A stretch of 62,060 bases of DNA from Prochlorococcus sp. AG-355-P16 (GCA_003278525.1 QCEQ01000007.1:1-62060); one strand, 5' to 3'. Positions 36,194 through 46,647 are shown, counted from the stretch's first letter. The notes: generated from the letters alone by a model not told the origin. Numbers and translations: made by a program.

Positions 36194-36805
36194 TTGGAAA
36201 AATTTAACATAAATAATATTTCAAACCAAAATAGACAATTTGAATTATTTGGTTCAAATGTTAATACATCAATTAATTTTCAACACTCAAATAATCTAAA
36301 AATCAAAAGCGAAATCATTACTGAATGGAGGGATAGAATATATAATCACCAATTCAAAATTTCAAAAGATACGAACAACAAAACTTTGCACCAAACAAGT
36401 CTTCCTATAAATACAATTTCCGATGAAAGAAAAATTGATCCTTTTTCCTTGCAGCCATTATCATTGAACTTTTGGAGAACCAATCAATATATACACAATG
36501 GGCCAGCAATGTATTTTGTAATTGACTCTATGGAGAGATCTAAAATAATCCTTTATATAGGAGAAACAAATTCAGCAAATAAAAGATGGAAGGGAGAACA
36601 TGACTGTAAAAATTACCTCATGAACTATAAAGAAGCCCTAGCTCATAACAAACTCTCAAGTCACCAAGATATTCGTTTCTTCTTAGATGTACCTAAAGAA
36701 GTAAAATTAAGACGTAAATTAGAACAGCAACTGATATATTTATGGTTACCACCTTTTAATAAAGAAACTCGAGATAGGTGGGCAACTACTTTCACAAACA
36801 ATTAA
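36194..36805 (+). CDS. GIY-YIG nuclease-like protein
   Basis: A 203-residue protein. The first 95 residues are polar, low in recognisable structure and may bind DNA. The C-terminal half has the GIY-YIG pattern: MYFVIDSMER (Tyr107 at the GIY position), LYIGETNSANKRW (Tyr121 of YIG, Arg131 ten residues later), a helix with KLEQQLI (Glu177), and LPPFNKETRDRW (Asn189). These match the Tyr, Tyr, Arg, Glu and Asn catalytic set of I-TevI and UvrC. HDCKNYL adds His and Cys residues that could bind metal. No introns, restriction partner or mobile element is adjacent, so a housekeeping DNA role is more likely than homing. The start is TTG at 36194. Confidence 0.75.
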   Translation: MEKFNINNISNQNRQFELFGSNVNTSINFQHSNNLKIKSEIITEWRDRIYNHQFKISKDTNNKTLHQTSLPINTISDERKIDPFSLQPLSLNFWRTNQYIHNGPAMYFVIDSMERSKIILYIGETNSANKRWKGEHDCKNYLMNYKEALAHNKLSSHQDIRFFLDVPKEVKLRRKLEQQLIYLWLPPFNKETRDRWATTFTNN

Positions 36806-36829
36806 AAGTTAATTAAATCCATTTTACAA

Positions 36830-38302
36830 ATGCAATTTTCCACATTCCAAAAAAATCTAGATAACTGGCAAGGTGCTTCATTAATTTTTGGAGTTTTAGA
36901 GGAAGAAATTGCAAGCCAACTTGAAAACATAAAGTTTGTTATTGACCCAAAATTATTACTAAAAAAAGTTACCCAAAAAAAATTTAAAGGAGAAAAAGGA
37001 AAAACTTTAAGCTTTGAATTTTTAGATCAAAAATTAGAAACTTTATTCATAGTTGGTCTTGGCAAATCAAAAGACCTAAATAAAAGTGATATAGAAAACT
37101 CCTTAGGAAATCTAGTTAGGAAAACTGTTGATAAAAATGAGAAAATGAGCATCTTGCTACCTTGGGAATTTATAAATTCACAACTAGACATAAATCAATT
37201 AGCAGAGTCAGTCAGATTATCTGCCTATAAGGACAATAGATTCAATAAGAAAAAAGATGAAAAGAAAGTTCTTAAAGAAATAGAGTTTTTGAATTTAAAA
37301 AAATTTGAGAATATTAGCTTTCAAGAGACATCTCAAATATGTGAAGGTGTAGAACTAGCTAGAAGACTTGTAGCAGCCCCTCCAAATAGTCTTACACCTC
37401 AGGAAATGTCTATACAAGCTTCTCAAATAGCTAAAGATCATGGTTTGGAAGTAAAAATTTTAGAGGCAAAAGAATGTGAAGATTTAGGAATGGGTGCATA
37501 TTTAGCTGTAGCTAAAGGTTCTGATCTAGATCCTAAATTTATACATCTTACTTTAAAGTCAGAAGGGCCTATAAAAGAAAAGATTGCGCTTGTTGGTAAA
37601 GGTTTAACCTTTGACTCTGGAGGATACAATTTGAAAGTGGGAGCTTCTCAAATTGAAATGATGAAATATGACATGGGCGGAAGCGCTGCAGTTTTAGGAG
37701 CAGCAAAAGCACTCGGGGCAATAAAACCAAAGGGATTAGAAATTCATTTTATTGTGGCATCTTGCGAAAACATGATAAATGGATCTGCAGTTCATCCTGG
37801 GGATGTAGTTAAAGCATCTAATGGTAAGACAATTGAAATAAATAACACTGATGCAGAGGGTAGACTCACATTAGCTGATGCTTTAACTTACGCATCAAAT
37901 TTAAAACCGGATTCAATAATAGATCTCGCCACTTTAACAGGAGCTATTGTTGTTGCATTAGGGAATGATGTAGCTGGATTCTGGAGCAATAATGATGATC
38001 TAGCAAATGACCTAAAAGCTGCATCAGCCCAGTCTGGAGAAGAATTATGGCAAATGCCTTTACAAAAATCTTACAAAGAAGGTTTAAAGTCTCATATAGC
38101 TGACATGAAAAATACAGGTCCTAGAGCAGGTGGGTCAATTACTGCTGCTTTGTTTTTAGAAGAATTCTTTGATAAAGAGATTAAATGGGCTCATATTGAT
38201 ATTGCTGGGACTTGTTGGACTGATAAGAATAAGGGAATAAACCCATCAGGAGCAACCGGTTTTGGAGTTAAAACTCTTGTTCAATGGATTAAAAATAAAT
38301 AA
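36830..38302 (+). CDS. pepA: Leucyl aminopeptidase (cytosol aminopeptidase)
   Basis: A 490-residue M17 peptidase. The C-terminal catalytic domain has [18 protein letters not shown] (metal-binding Lys and Asp), [17 protein letters not shown], and [18 protein letters not shown] (the family signature with Asp and Glu metal ligands and the catalytic Arg). The N-terminal domain is the usual variable one. It removes N-terminal residues during peptide turnover, as a two-metal hexamer. Confidence 0.97.
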   Translation: MQFSTFQKNLDNWQGASLIFGVLEEEIASQLENIKFVIDPKLLLKKVTQKKFKGEKGKTLSFEFLDQKLETLFIVGLGKSKDLNKSDIENSLGNLVRKTVDKNEKMSILLPWEFINSQLDINQLAESVRLSAYKDNRFNKKKDEKKVLKEIEFLNLKKFENISFQETSQICEGVELARRLVAAPPNSLTPQEMSIQASQIAKDHGLEVKILEAKECEDLGMGAYLAVAKGSDLDPKFIHLTLKSEGPIKEKIALVGKGLTFDSGGYNLKVGASQIEMMKYDMGGSAAVLGAAKALGAIKPKGLEIHFIVASCENMINGSAVHPGDVVKASNGKTIEINNTDAEGRLTLADALTYASNLKPDSIIDLATLTGAIVVALGNDVAGFWSNNDDLANDLKAASAQSGEELWQMPLQKSYKEGLKSHIADMKNTGPRAGGSITAALFLEEFFDKEIKWAHIDIAGTCWTDKNKGINPSGATGFGVKTLVQWIKNK

Positions 38303-38314
38303 GTCTATTTAAAA

Positions 38315-38917
38315 TCATTCAGTCCAAAGATTTATAGATCTAGCGTTATCCCCCCATAATTTATCCAACCTCTGATCTCTTCCACATGAGAATCTATAGA
38401 ACTTATATTTTAATTCATTTCTCTCAGCAAAATCCTGATGATATTCTTCAGCCAACCAAAATTTACCTTTTGATTTTAGTTCTACAGATATTTTGTCTAA
38501 TGGCACTCGCAATTCATTAGAGGCCGAAAGAATTGCATTTTTTGCATCACTTTCCTCAGTTTCATCTTTGAAAAAGATCACTGGCCTATAAGAATCTCCA
38601 CGATCACAAAATTGACCCTTGCCGTCTAGAGGATCAATATTTCTAAAATAGAGCCTAAGTATCTCTGGTAAAGTTATCAATTGGGAATCATAGTCCACCA
38701 AAACCACTTCCTGATGTCCTTCATGATTTTCGTAGGTAGGATTTAGTAGATCTCCACCTGAATAGCCACTTTGTACAAAATTTATTCCTCTTAATGACTC
38801 TAAATCATGTTCTAAACACCAAAAACAACCTCCTGCAAGAATCAATTCCTCTGCAAAAGCATTTACAGGGTTGATAACCATTGAAAGAGCAATTACTAAA
38901 GGTAAAAAATATTTCAT
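38315..38917 (-). CDS. msrA: Peptide-methionine (S)-S-oxide reductase with signal peptide
   Basis: A 200-residue MsrA. The catalytic motif GGCFWCLEHDLESL (Cys31) follows directly after a signal peptide (YFLPLVIALSMVINPVNAFA). Other motifs are VQSGYSGGDLLNPTYENHEGHQEVV and FRNIDPLDGKGQFCDRGDSYRP, both typical. The signal indicates repair of oxidised Met in the periplasm or lumen. It ends the leftward lpx run, 16 bases after lpxB. Confidence 0.94.
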   Translation of the reverse strand: MKYFLPLVIALSMVINPVNAFAEELILAGGCFWCLEHDLESLRGINFVQSGYSGGDLLNPTYENHEGHQEVVLVDYDSQLITLPEILRLYFRNIDPLDGKGQFCDRGDSYRPVIFFKDETEESDAKNAILSASNELRVPLDKISVELKSKGKFWLAEEYHQDFAERNELKYKFYRFSCGRDQRLDKLWGDNARSINLWTE

Positions 38918-38933
38918 TTTTTTATTATAAAGT

Positions 38934-40112
38934 TCAAATAATAGAATTAATAATCTCTTTAGCAGCTCTCTGGACTACGCCCTCTTCACCTAATTCTTTT
39001 TTTAAAAAAGCATAACCTTTCTTTATTCTTATTTTTTCTGATTTCCCCTCAAGAATCCTACAAGATTTATAGAAGATTTTCTTTTCATTAAACTCATTCT
39101 GTACAAACTCAGGTATTATTAATTTATTAACTAATAAATTTACAGGGGAAATAAATCTTACTTTGAAATTGAGAATTTTTTTAGCGATAAAAGCAGTTAC
39201 CCTGCTGACTCTATAACCAACAATCTGCGGTATGCCATATAAAGCTAATTCCATATTAACTGTCCCAGATTTGCAAAAAGCAATTTTAGTGAGCGAATAA
39301 ATATAAGGCTTAAATTTTGCACTATCTTTTTGAGAAATTACATGTCCTTTAACTTGATATTTCCTAAAGGCTTTTTTAAATATTTCATCAAAAGAACTCC
39401 TACAGGAGGGAATATAGACCACCAAGGTTGGATATTTTTGTTGTAATTTTTTAGCCGCTTTCATAAAAGTAGGTAATACATATCGTAATTCTTGAGGTCT
39501 TGATGCTGGCATCAAAAGCAGGATATTTTGATTAGAGCGAAGGTTAAGAATAGTTCTGGCATCTTTCTTTAGAGGAAGTTTTTTTGTCAAATCAATCATT
39601 GGATGTCCCACCCACGAAACATTTCCGCCCCTCTTTTTGTAAAATGCTGCTTCTTTCTTGAAAATCGCGAAAATTTTATCAGAAAATTTTATTAGATTTG
39701 TTGTTGTGTTATTGCCAACCCTCCAAGCCCACTCTTGAGGAGCAATATAGTAAAAAATTGGAATTTTAGTTTTCGATCTTTTTAATTTTGTTCCAATTTT
39801 TATATTGGGGCCCATATAGTCAATAAGAATTAAACAATCTGGAGGATATTTTTTTAGTAATTTATAAAATCTTTTTTGAATTCTTATTGTTGGAAGAATA
39901 AGAGGTAAAGCCTCCCAAATTCCTATTGCACTAATTGATGTAGTATCTTGAAGAATTTTTACACCTTCTTTCTTCATCCTTTCCCCACCTAATCCGCAAA
40001 TTTCTAAATCTATCGAATTTTTTTTAGATTCCTCTAATAAAGCTTTTGATAACAAACTTCCGTGCAAATCTCCAGAGACTTCTCCAGTACTTATAAATAT
40101 CTTTTTATTCAT
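38934..40112 (-). CDS. lpxB: Lipid-A-disaccharide synthase
   Basis: A 392-residue GT-B glycosyltransferase that joins UDP-2,3-diacylglucosamine with lipid X. It shows IFISTGEVSGDLHGSLLSKAL, ICGLGGERMKKEGV, LIDYMGPNIKIG, YYIAPQEWAWR and VGHPMIDL, then LLMPASRPQELRYVLPTFM. Near the end is AFCKSGTVNMELALYGIPQIVGYR. All are LpxB landmarks. Its start overlaps the lpxA stop by four bases. Confidence 0.96.
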   Translation of the reverse strand: MNKKIFISTGEVSGDLHGSLLSKALLEESKKNSIDLEICGLGGERMKKEGVKILQDTTSISAIGIWEALPLILPTIRIQKRFYKLLKKYPPDCLILIDYMGPNIKIGTKLKRSKTKIPIFYYIAPQEWAWRVGNNTTTNLIKFSDKIFAIFKKEAAFYKKRGGNVSWVGHPMIDLTKKLPLKKDARTILNLRSNQNILLLMPASRPQELRYVLPTFMKAAKKLQQKYPTLVVYIPSCRSSFDEIFKKAFRKYQVKGHVISQKDSAKFKPYIYSLTKIAFCKSGTVNMELALYGIPQIVGYRVSRVTAFIAKKILNFKVRFISPVNLLVNKLIIPEFVQNEFNEKKIFYKSCRILEGKSEKIRIKKGYAFLKKELGEEGVVQRAAKEIINSII

Positions 40113-40963
40113 AAATTCACTAAAGGCATTGGTCCTCGTCTTTCTTTAGATATTGACTCTTTTAAGAAATTACATAATTTTGAAGATGAAATATCTAATT
40201 CTCCTTTCATTACTTTTTCTAATGAATTTGAAATCGCATCATTAGATTTAAAAAGTTGATTCCAAGTATTTTGAAGTAATTTTAAGTCAAAATCTTTATT
40301 TTCCATTAAACCACTTCTCTTAATCCCAATCCTATTTAAACCTCTTAATCTTCCCGGATGCCCTTCGGCTAAGCAGAAAGGAGGTACATCTCTATCTACT
40401 CTAGTCATCCCTCCAATCATTGCTAAAAATCCAATATGTACAAACTGATGAATACCTAAACAACCGCCAATAATAGCTTTATCTTCAATCTTTACATGGC
40501 CGGCAACTTGAACACTATTTGATAAAACTATCCTATTACCAAGTTCACAATTATGGCCGATATGAGTGTAAGCCATCAACAAATTATTATTTCCAATAAT
40601 TGTTTTTTCGCCCTCATCAGTTGCCTTATTAATAGTTACACATTCTCTGAAAGTATTATTATCTCCAATAATTACTTCAGTATGGGCCCCTTTATATTTA
40701 AGGTCCTGGGGATCGAGACCTATAAAAACACTTGGGAAAACTTTATTGTTAACACCGATTTGAGTTCTTCCTGAAATAATAGCGTTCGGGCCTATTTCGG
40801 TTCCTTTCCCGATAGTCACATCTGGACCGATAATAGCTCCTTGAGAGACAACAACCCCATCATGTAATTCGGCACTTGGATCAACGAAAGCATTTGGGTG
40901 CACTTTTACGCTACCAAAGCTTGAGTTAAATTTATTATTTTTATGATCCATATCCCTAATCAA
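40109..40963 (-). CDS. lpxA: UDP-N-acetylglucosamine O-acyltransferase
   Basis: A 284-residue left-handed beta-helix acyltransferase, first step of lipid A synthesis. Hexapeptide repeats run from [20 protein letters not shown] to about residue 190. The catalytic-histidine segment is [15 protein letters not shown], and the acyl-chain ruler area [13 protein letters not shown] is present. The last third is the helical C-terminal domain. It overlaps fabZ by eight bases at the start and lpxB by four at the end. Confidence 0.96.
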   Translation of the reverse strand: MIRDMDHKNNKFNSSFGSVKVHPNAFVDPSAELHDGVVVSQGAIIGPDVTIGKGTEIGPNAIISGRTQIGVNNKVFPSVFIGLDPQDLKYKGAHTEVIIGDNNTFRECVTINKATDEGEKTIIGNNNLLMAYTHIGHNCELGNRIVLSNSVQVAGHVKIEDKAIIGGCLGIHQFVHIGFLAMIGGMTRVDRDVPPFCLAEGHPGRLRGLNRIGIKRSGLMENKDFDLKLLQNTWNQLFKSNDAISNSLEKVMKGELDISSSKLCNFLKESISKERRGPMPLVNL

Positions 40964-41414
40964 CCAATGAAAACATTAATTCTCCAGCACAAACCAACTT
41001 CCCATCAACGTGCGCCTCACCTTTAACCTTCCCAAATCTTTTTCTTTTAATAGACAATAACTCACAAGAAATTATCAATTGATCTCCTGGCACAACTGGT
41101 TTTCTGAATTTAACATTATTGATTCCAGCAAAAACGAAAAGTCCTTTAGGAAGATCAGGCATTTGCGTTACAATTATCCCACCTACTTGAGCCATTGATT
41201 CAACAATAAGAACCCCAGGCATTAAGGGTCTCTCAGGAAAGTGTCCCTGAAATTGAGGCTCATTTATAGTTACATTTTTTACTGCAACTGCTTTCTCCCC
41301 AGGAATATGCTCTATGACTTTGTCCACAAGTGCGAAAGGATATCTGTGAGGTAACAAACCTAGTATGTGCTCAGAGGAAAGTTGATTATTTTCACTGGAT
41401 AATTTCTTTTCCAA
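40956..41414 (-). CDS. fabZ: 3-hydroxyacyl-ACP dehydratase FabZ
   Basis: A 152-residue hot-dog fold enzyme of fatty acid elongation. It has [20 protein letters not shown] (catalytic His) and [22 protein letters not shown], which includes the catalytic Glu. It lies between lpxC and lpxA, as in many Gram-negatives, where it competes for hydroxyacyl-ACP. Gap to lpxC is 17 bases. Confidence 0.96.
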   Translation of the reverse strand: MEKKLSSENNQLSSEHILGLLPHRYPFALVDKVIEHIPGEKAVAVKNVTINEPQFQGHFPERPLMPGVLIVESMAQVGGIIVTQMPDLPKGLFVFAGINNVKFRKPVVPGDQLIISCELLSIKRKRFGKVKGEAHVDGKLVCAGELMFSLVD

Positions 41415-41431
41415 AACAATTTAAGATAAAG

Positions 41432-42268
41432 TTAGTTTTTTAGCGATGAGGCCAATAAAGCATTTAAAGAATGTGATCCTTTATAAACTAAAATTTGAGC
41501 CTTAGGTAACCCTACCAAAGCCAAGTCCCCAATAAGGTCTAAAATTTTATGTCTTATTGGTTCATTATCAAATCTTAATGGTGGATTAACCCATTTATCA
41601 CCGTCACAAACAAGGGCATTTTCCAAACTTCCACCTTTTATTAATCCAAGTTCACTTAACTCTTGAAATTGATCTTTAAAACCAAATGTTCTGGCAGGAG
41701 CAATCATTTCAACAAAACTTTTTGGATTTAAATCAATCACAAAAGTTTGATTTCCAATTGCTTTATAGGCAAAACTTATAGTGGATATAATTGTAGTCTT
41801 TTCAGAAGGGGTTGCTGCTATAACTGAGCCTTCTTTATTTAAAATTATTGATTTATTAATCTCTCGAAAAAAATTATCTGGTCTAGCTGCCTTTTTTATA
41901 CCTGCTTTTTCAAAATCTCTAACCCACTGGATTGCAGATCCATCTAAAAGAGGAATCTCTTTCCCATCAACTTCAATATGTATATAACTCAACCCACACC
42001 CTGCCATTGAAGATAATAAATGTTCGATTGTATACAAATTTCTTCCCCCTAATTTAACCGCCGTACAAAGCATCGTACTTCCAATTAAATCTTGAGTTAA
42101 CTTATAAATCTCGTTAGGTTTATCCTTAAAAGAGACATAATATCCTTCTTTCTCATAAGAAGAAATTGTAACTCTCGTTTTTTCTCCACTGTGGAGGCCT
42201 ATACCCTCTCTAGAGATAACACCAGCCAAGGTATAGCAATAATCATAATTAGCAGGCCAAGAAAACAC
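41432..42268 (-). CDS. lpxC: UDP-3-O-acyl-N-acetylglucosamine deacetylase
   Basis: A 278-residue Zn2+ enzyme, committed step of lipid A synthesis. Motifs are GIGLHSGEKTRVTI, the first zinc His in YTIEHLLSSMAGC, and PIRHKILDLIGDLALVG with the other zinc His and Asp. Domain II also has the segment APARTFGFKDQ. The start is GTG at 42268, one base after the bamA stop codon, so it is translationally linked to bamA. Confidence 0.96.
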   Translation of the reverse strand: MFSWPANYDYCYTLAGVISREGIGLHSGEKTRVTISSYEKEGYYVSFKDKPNEIYKLTQDLIGSTMLCTAVKLGGRNLYTIEHLLSSMAGCGLSYIHIEVDGKEIPLLDGSAIQWVRDFEKAGIKKAARPDNFFREINKSIILNKEGSVIAATPSEKTTIISTISFAYKAIGNQTFVIDLNPKSFVEMIAPARTFGFKDQFQELSELGLIKGGSLENALVCDGDKWVNPPLRFDNEPIRHKILDLIGDLALVGLPKAQILVYKGSHSLNALLASSLKN

Positions 42269-44419
42269 TTAAAACTTCCATCCTACTCCAAGTGTATATC
42301 TCCAATCTCCACTTAGGTCCTTGCTAGCGACATCTAATCTTAATGGACCTATTGGCGTTTTAACCCCAATTCCCCCTCCAAGGGAAAAGCCAGAACCGGA
42401 TTTTTGCAATAACTTACCGGGTTTCCCAGGAACTTCCTTTTGAGAGCCTAGATCGCTTCCTCCATCAACGAATAAAGCTCCCGAGAGCATTCTCCAAACA
42501 GGGAATCTATATTCTGCTGTGCCCTCAACAAAACTTCTACTTACAGCTAAATCACAAGATCCCCACCCTCTAACAGATGATGTTCCTCCCATGCAAAATG
42601 CTTCGTAAGGGGGCAATTCCCCAACAATAGTTCCCGCTTTAAATTGAAACCCAATAGCTTGAGGACAGTCATCACTAGAAGCATTACCAGACTTACATGC
42701 TTTCGTTAAATTTATTAATTTTGTTGGAATAAAAAATGAATATGAGGCTCTTATTCTATTAAAAGTTGGAGAGTTCTTACCCACTGAAACAAATTGTTCG
42801 GTGCCCAAGGTTAATTTATTTCCTGCAGTTGGGTTGATAGAGTTATTCAAATTATTTCTAGAAGTACTAGCAATAACACTCACTAATGTATTTTCTTCAG
42901 GGCATGAACCATCGTTTGGAGTAAATCCAATACAAATAATATCGCTAATATTATTTCTGGTTGCAGTTGGCGTCCTATCACCATAAGGTTTTTTATTTCC
43001 ATCACCATCAATCATCTTTACTTTCTTAAAATTCATTCCTGCAAGTACTCTCCATTTTGCGACCTTAAATGGATCTCCACCATTTAGTGGCCTTGAGAAA
43101 GAAAATCCGCCACCTGTTTTTTCTAAAACTATTGATGAAAAAGTATCAGAGCTTGATGGTGTTTGATCATCTACAGCATATAATCTCCCATTTTCTTCAC
43201 TTTTAAATTCTTGGGGATAATCTCTACTTAAAAAGAAATTTGTTCTAAAAGATGTTTTATGTCTATCTCCTTTAATCCATGGATCAGATAAAGAAAAATT
43301 ATAGGTAGTTGAATATTCTCCAAAATTTAGATTTATATTTGTAGACCATGCTCTTCCAAATGCATTTGTTTCCTGCAAACCAATTGATGCAAAGATACCT
43401 GCACCATTACTATAACCAAGTCCACCTGTTAATGATCCTGTTCTTTGCTCGCTCAAGTCTAAAAAAATTATAATTTGACCAGGATTTGAATTGTCAGGGC
43501 CAAGTGAAACCTTTACATCATCAAATAATGATGTGGCATAGAGTCTACCAATATCAGCTTCTAAAATTTTTCTATTAAATATTGAACCAGGTTGTGTTTT
43601 TAATTCTCTATTAATGACCCAATCTTTTGTTTTCCCTTTTCTAGGTTTTCCATCAATAATAAATTCACCTTCAGAATCAGGAAATCTTATTTTTACATCA
43701 GATATTATACCTTCAGAGACTTTTAATGTTACTACTCCATTATCAGAAATTCTATCAGGTCCATTAATTCTAGCTAAAGAATAACCCTCTCTTTCATAAC
43801 GTTTTTTAATTATTTCTATCTTATTTTGCAATTCATTTAAGTTAAGGGTAGTCCCATAATAATTATTAAAAATATCATCTACATATTCACTCGAGATTAA
43901 AGAATTTATTGGTTTAAGTTCAACTTTCTTCAAAATTGGATTAGGTACTACATTTACTATTAACCTCACGCCCAGCGGCCCTTCTTGAGACTTTATTTTA
44001 ACTCCAGAAAACCAACCACTAGCATAAATTGCATTGAGGTCTCTATTTAAAATTCGATTATCAACAATACTTCCAGGCTTTATGCTCATAGAGTCATATG
44101 CAGCCAATTCAAGTTTTCTACCCTCAGGATGATTTTCCCAACCTTCAATAATTATTTCTGAGATAAGAACACTTTCTTCATTAGTCTCATTATTATTTTC
44201 TGCAAGAAATTTTTTCTCTTGTTTGATATCAATCCCTTCAGATAAACCATTATTATTATTTTGTATTTCTAAGGTTGTTATTGATTGATCAACGTCATTT
44301 GGCAAAAACTTAGCAGCAAGTTCTGAATTAGTTGATATCAAAATCAATGGCGAGCAGGCAACATTTGTGAAAACCTTCCCAAATTTTAAAAAATAGTTTT
44401 GCATAGTACTTTTGATCAA
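42269..44419 (-). CDS. bamA: Outer-membrane assembly protein BamA/Omp85
   Basis: A 716-residue Omp85 protein. After an N-terminal signal-like stretch (VFTNVACSPLILISTN), residues about 85-320 form POTRA domains (ISEIIIEGWENHPEGRKLEL; KRYEREGYSLARINGPD; TQPGSIFNRKILEADIGRLYATSLFDDVKV). The remainder is the beta barrel. It contains the barrel signature VRGWGSCDLAVSRSFVEGTAEYRFP and ends GVGWKF with the terminal Phe used for insertion. Cyanobacterial Omp85 usually carry three POTRA domains. It heads the lpxC-fabZ-lpxA-lpxB run. Confidence 0.95.
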   Translation of the reverse strand: MIKSTMQNYFLKFGKVFTNVACSPLILISTNSELAAKFLPNDVDQSITTLEIQNNNNGLSEGIDIKQEKKFLAENNNETNEESVLISEIIIEGWENHPEGRKLELAAYDSMSIKPGSIVDNRILNRDLNAIYASGWFSGVKIKSQEGPLGVRLIVNVVPNPILKKVELKPINSLISSEYVDDIFNNYYGTTLNLNELQNKIEIIKKRYEREGYSLARINGPDRISDNGVVTLKVSEGIISDVKIRFPDSEGEFIIDGKPRKGKTKDWVINRELKTQPGSIFNRKILEADIGRLYATSLFDDVKVSLGPDNSNPGQIIIFLDLSEQRTGSLTGGLGYSNGAGIFASIGLQETNAFGRAWSTNINLNFGEYSTTYNFSLSDPWIKGDRHKTSFRTNFFLSRDYPQEFKSEENGRLYAVDDQTPSSSDTFSSIVLEKTGGGFSFSRPLNGGDPFKVAKWRVLAGMNFKKVKMIDGDGNKKPYGDRTPTATRNNISDIICIGFTPNDGSCPEENTLVSVIASTSRNNLNNSINPTAGNKLTLGTEQFVSVGKNSPTFNRIRASYSFFIPTKLINLTKACKSGNASSDDCPQAIGFQFKAGTIVGELPPYEAFCMGGTSSVRGWGSCDLAVSRSFVEGTAEYRFPVWRMLSGALFVDGGSDLGSQKEVPGKPGKLLQKSGSGFSLGGGIGVKTPIGPLRLDVASKDLSGDWRYTLGVGWKF

Positions 44420-44436
44420 GATAAATAAGTCATTAT

Positions 44437-45177
44437 TTAATCAATTGGGTCAAAAAAATCATTTATTCTTCTATGAATTTCACTATAAGCTTCAATTAAA
44501 CCTCCTAAATCATTCCTAAATCTATCTTTATCTAAGCTTACAATAGTATCATTTTTTTGATTTAGATCCCACAATCTACAATTATCAGGGCTTATTTCAT
44601 CCCCGAGAACAATATTATTACTGAAATCATAACCAAATTCCAACTTGAAATCCACAAGTTGAAGTTGAATATTTTTAAAAAAACTTTTCAGGATTACATT
44701 GATTTTTAAGGTTAAATTTATTATTAAATCTAAATCATGAGAGCTTATTATGTTCATTAATTCAATTCTATCTTTAGTGATAAGGGGATCATTAAGTTCA
44801 TCATTTTTAAGATAGATATCAATTAATGGTTTTGACAGTAAAGTGCCTGGCTTGATAGTCGTTTGTCTACATAAAGAACCATAAGCAGTATTTCTTAGAA
44901 CAACTTCTAAGGGGATAACTTTTATTTTTTTTGCAATCATTGTATTTTCATTTTCAAGTTCAATATAATGAGTAGGAATATTTTTCTTAATGAGAATTTC
45001 AAAAATTCTTGCACTTATTAAGCAATTAAGTTTGCCTTTACCTTCAAATTTTTCTTTTTTTAAAGCATTAAAAGCTGTAGCATCATCTTTAAATTCAATT
45101 TTTACTTTATCAACATCATCATGAGCAAAAACTTTTTTGGCTTTTCCTTCGTAAATCAACTCATATCTATTATTCAT
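44437..45177 (-). CDS. purC: Phosphoribosylaminoimidazole-succinocarboxamide synthase
   Basis: A 246-residue SAICAR synthetase of purine synthesis. It has YEGKAKKVFAHDD, IEFKDDATAFNALKKEKFEGKG, the nucleotide loop VIPLEVVLRNTAYGSLCRQ and the LVDFKLEFGYDFSNNIVLGDEISPDNCRLWD C-terminal signature. It is divergent from purD across a 134-base gap, so both purine genes may share a regulatory region. bamA follows 17 bases downstream. Confidence 0.96.
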   Translation of the reverse strand: MNNRYELIYEGKAKKVFAHDDVDKVKIEFKDDATAFNALKKEKFEGKGKLNCLISARIFEILIKKNIPTHYIELENENTMIAKKIKVIPLEVVLRNTAYGSLCRQTTIKPGTLLSKPLIDIYLKNDELNDPLITKDRIELMNIISSHDLDLIINLTLKINVILKSFFKNIQLQLVDFKLEFGYDFSNNIVLGDEISPDNCRLWDLNQKNDTIVSLDKDRFRNDLGGLIEAYSEIHRRINDFFDPID

Positions 45178-45311
45178 GAATTTAAAGCCTCATTATGATT
45201 ACTAAAGTACTTTTTGTAATTAACATAATTATTAGAGATCGACTTCAAATGATTTTATTTCATTTTAACTGATTACTCATCGAAACCTCATAACCTAAAA
45301 AAAACAAATAT

Positions 45312-46643
45312 ATGGGAATTCATTCACCAAGTTCTAGGAGCTCTATTAGATTAGAAAATATATTAATAATTGGGAATGGTGGGAGAGAAAACTCTTTGGC
45401 TTGGGCTATTCAAAAAAATGAAATAGTTAAAAAAGTTTATTTAATACCTGGCAACGCTGGTTCAGAAAGAATAAATAAATGTGAAAGAATAAAAATTGAT
45501 ATAAAAAATAGAAATGAATTAGTTGAAAAACTTAATTTTTTTAAAATAGATTTAGTTGTAATCGGACCAGAAATACCCCTAGCAGATGGATTAGCTGATT
45601 TCCTTCGCAAAAAAGATTTTAAAGTATTTGGTCCTAATAAAGATGGAGCAAAATTAGAATTTAGTAAATCTTGGGCTAAGGAATTTATGAAAGATGCAAA
45701 TATCCCAACTGCAAATTTTTGGAAAGTCAATTCTCTAGAAGAAGCTAAAAAAATTATCAATTCATCATCAATTCCAATGGTAGTAAAAGCTGATGGTCTA
45801 GCTTCAGGCAAAGGTGTTTTTATTCCTAGTTCAAAGGATGAATGCTTTAAAGCAGCAGAGTCAATTTTTAATGGTAGGTTTGGTAATTCTGGGAATGTAG
45901 TTGTTTTAGAAGAAAAAATTCAAGGGCCAGAAGTCTCAGTTTTTGCTTTATGTGATGGGAAGAGATACGTAATACTTCCATCCGCCCAAGATCACAAACG
46001 ACTTAATGAAAAAGATAAAGGGCCAAATACAGGAGGTATGGGGGCTTATTCTCCTGCTCCATTATTAACAGAAGATTACCTTGACAGAATTATTAAAGAG
46101 ATAATTGAACCTACAATAAATCAACTTATTAAAAGAAATATTGACTATAGAGGCGTAATTTACTTTGGGTTAATGATCACAGAATCTGGGCCAAAAGTTA
46201 TAGAATATAACTGCAGATTTGGTGATCCAGAATGCCAAACTATAATGCCCTTGATGGATCAAAATTTTGTATTTCTTCTAGAAAAATGCTCAATGGGAAA
46301 CTTAACTGGTGATGAAAAAATTAATACTTCTGACAAAGTTAGTGGTTGCGTAATAGCTACTTCAGAAGGTTACCCTCACGAATATGAAACTGGTTTTCAA
46401 ATAAATATAGGTAATATTGATTCAAAAGATTGTCAAATTTTCGACTCAGGGACTTCTTTAAGTGAAAATGGGAAATTACTAACTGATGGAGGAAGAGTTT
46501 TAAGTGTTGTCTGCCAAGATAAAGATTTTGATATTGTTTTTGAAAAGGCATACAAGAATTTAAGGGAAATTCATTTTGAGGGTATTTACTTCAGAAATGA
46601 CATAGGTTATCAAGTCAGGAAAAACTTTTCTAGGGAGAATTAA
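45312..46643 (+). CDS. purD: Phosphoribosylamine--glycine ligase
   Basis: A 443-residue ATP-grasp enzyme (GAR synthetase) of purine synthesis. It has ILIIGNGGRENSLAWAI at about residue 17, VVIGPEIPLADGLADFL, FGPNKDGAKLEFSKSWAKEFM, VVKADGLASGKGVFI, the signature QDHKRLNEKDKGPNTGGMGAYSP and YNCRFGDPECQTIMPL. The first 15 residues are a short extension; the core starts at the Gly-rich motif. The NblS-type kinase follows after four bases. Confidence 0.95.
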   Translation: MGIHSPSSRSSIRLENILIIGNGGRENSLAWAIQKNEIVKKVYLIPGNAGSERINKCERIKIDIKNRNELVEKLNFFKIDLVVIGPEIPLADGLADFLRKKDFKVFGPNKDGAKLEFSKSWAKEFMKDANIPTANFWKVNSLEEAKKIINSSSIPMVVKADGLASGKGVFIPSSKDECFKAAESIFNGRFGNSGNVVVLEEKIQGPEVSVFALCDGKRYVILPSAQDHKRLNEKDKGPNTGGMGAYSPAPLLTEDYLDRIIKEIIEPTINQLIKRNIDYRGVIYFGLMITESGPKVIEYNCRFGDPECQTIMPLMDQNFVFLLEKCSMGNLTGDEKINTSDKVSGCVIATSEGYPHEYETGFQINIGNIDSKDCQIFDSGTSLSENGKLLTDGGRVLSVVCQDKDFDIVFEKAYKNLREIHFEGIYFRNDIGYQVRKNFSREN

Positions 46644-46647
46644 GCTT

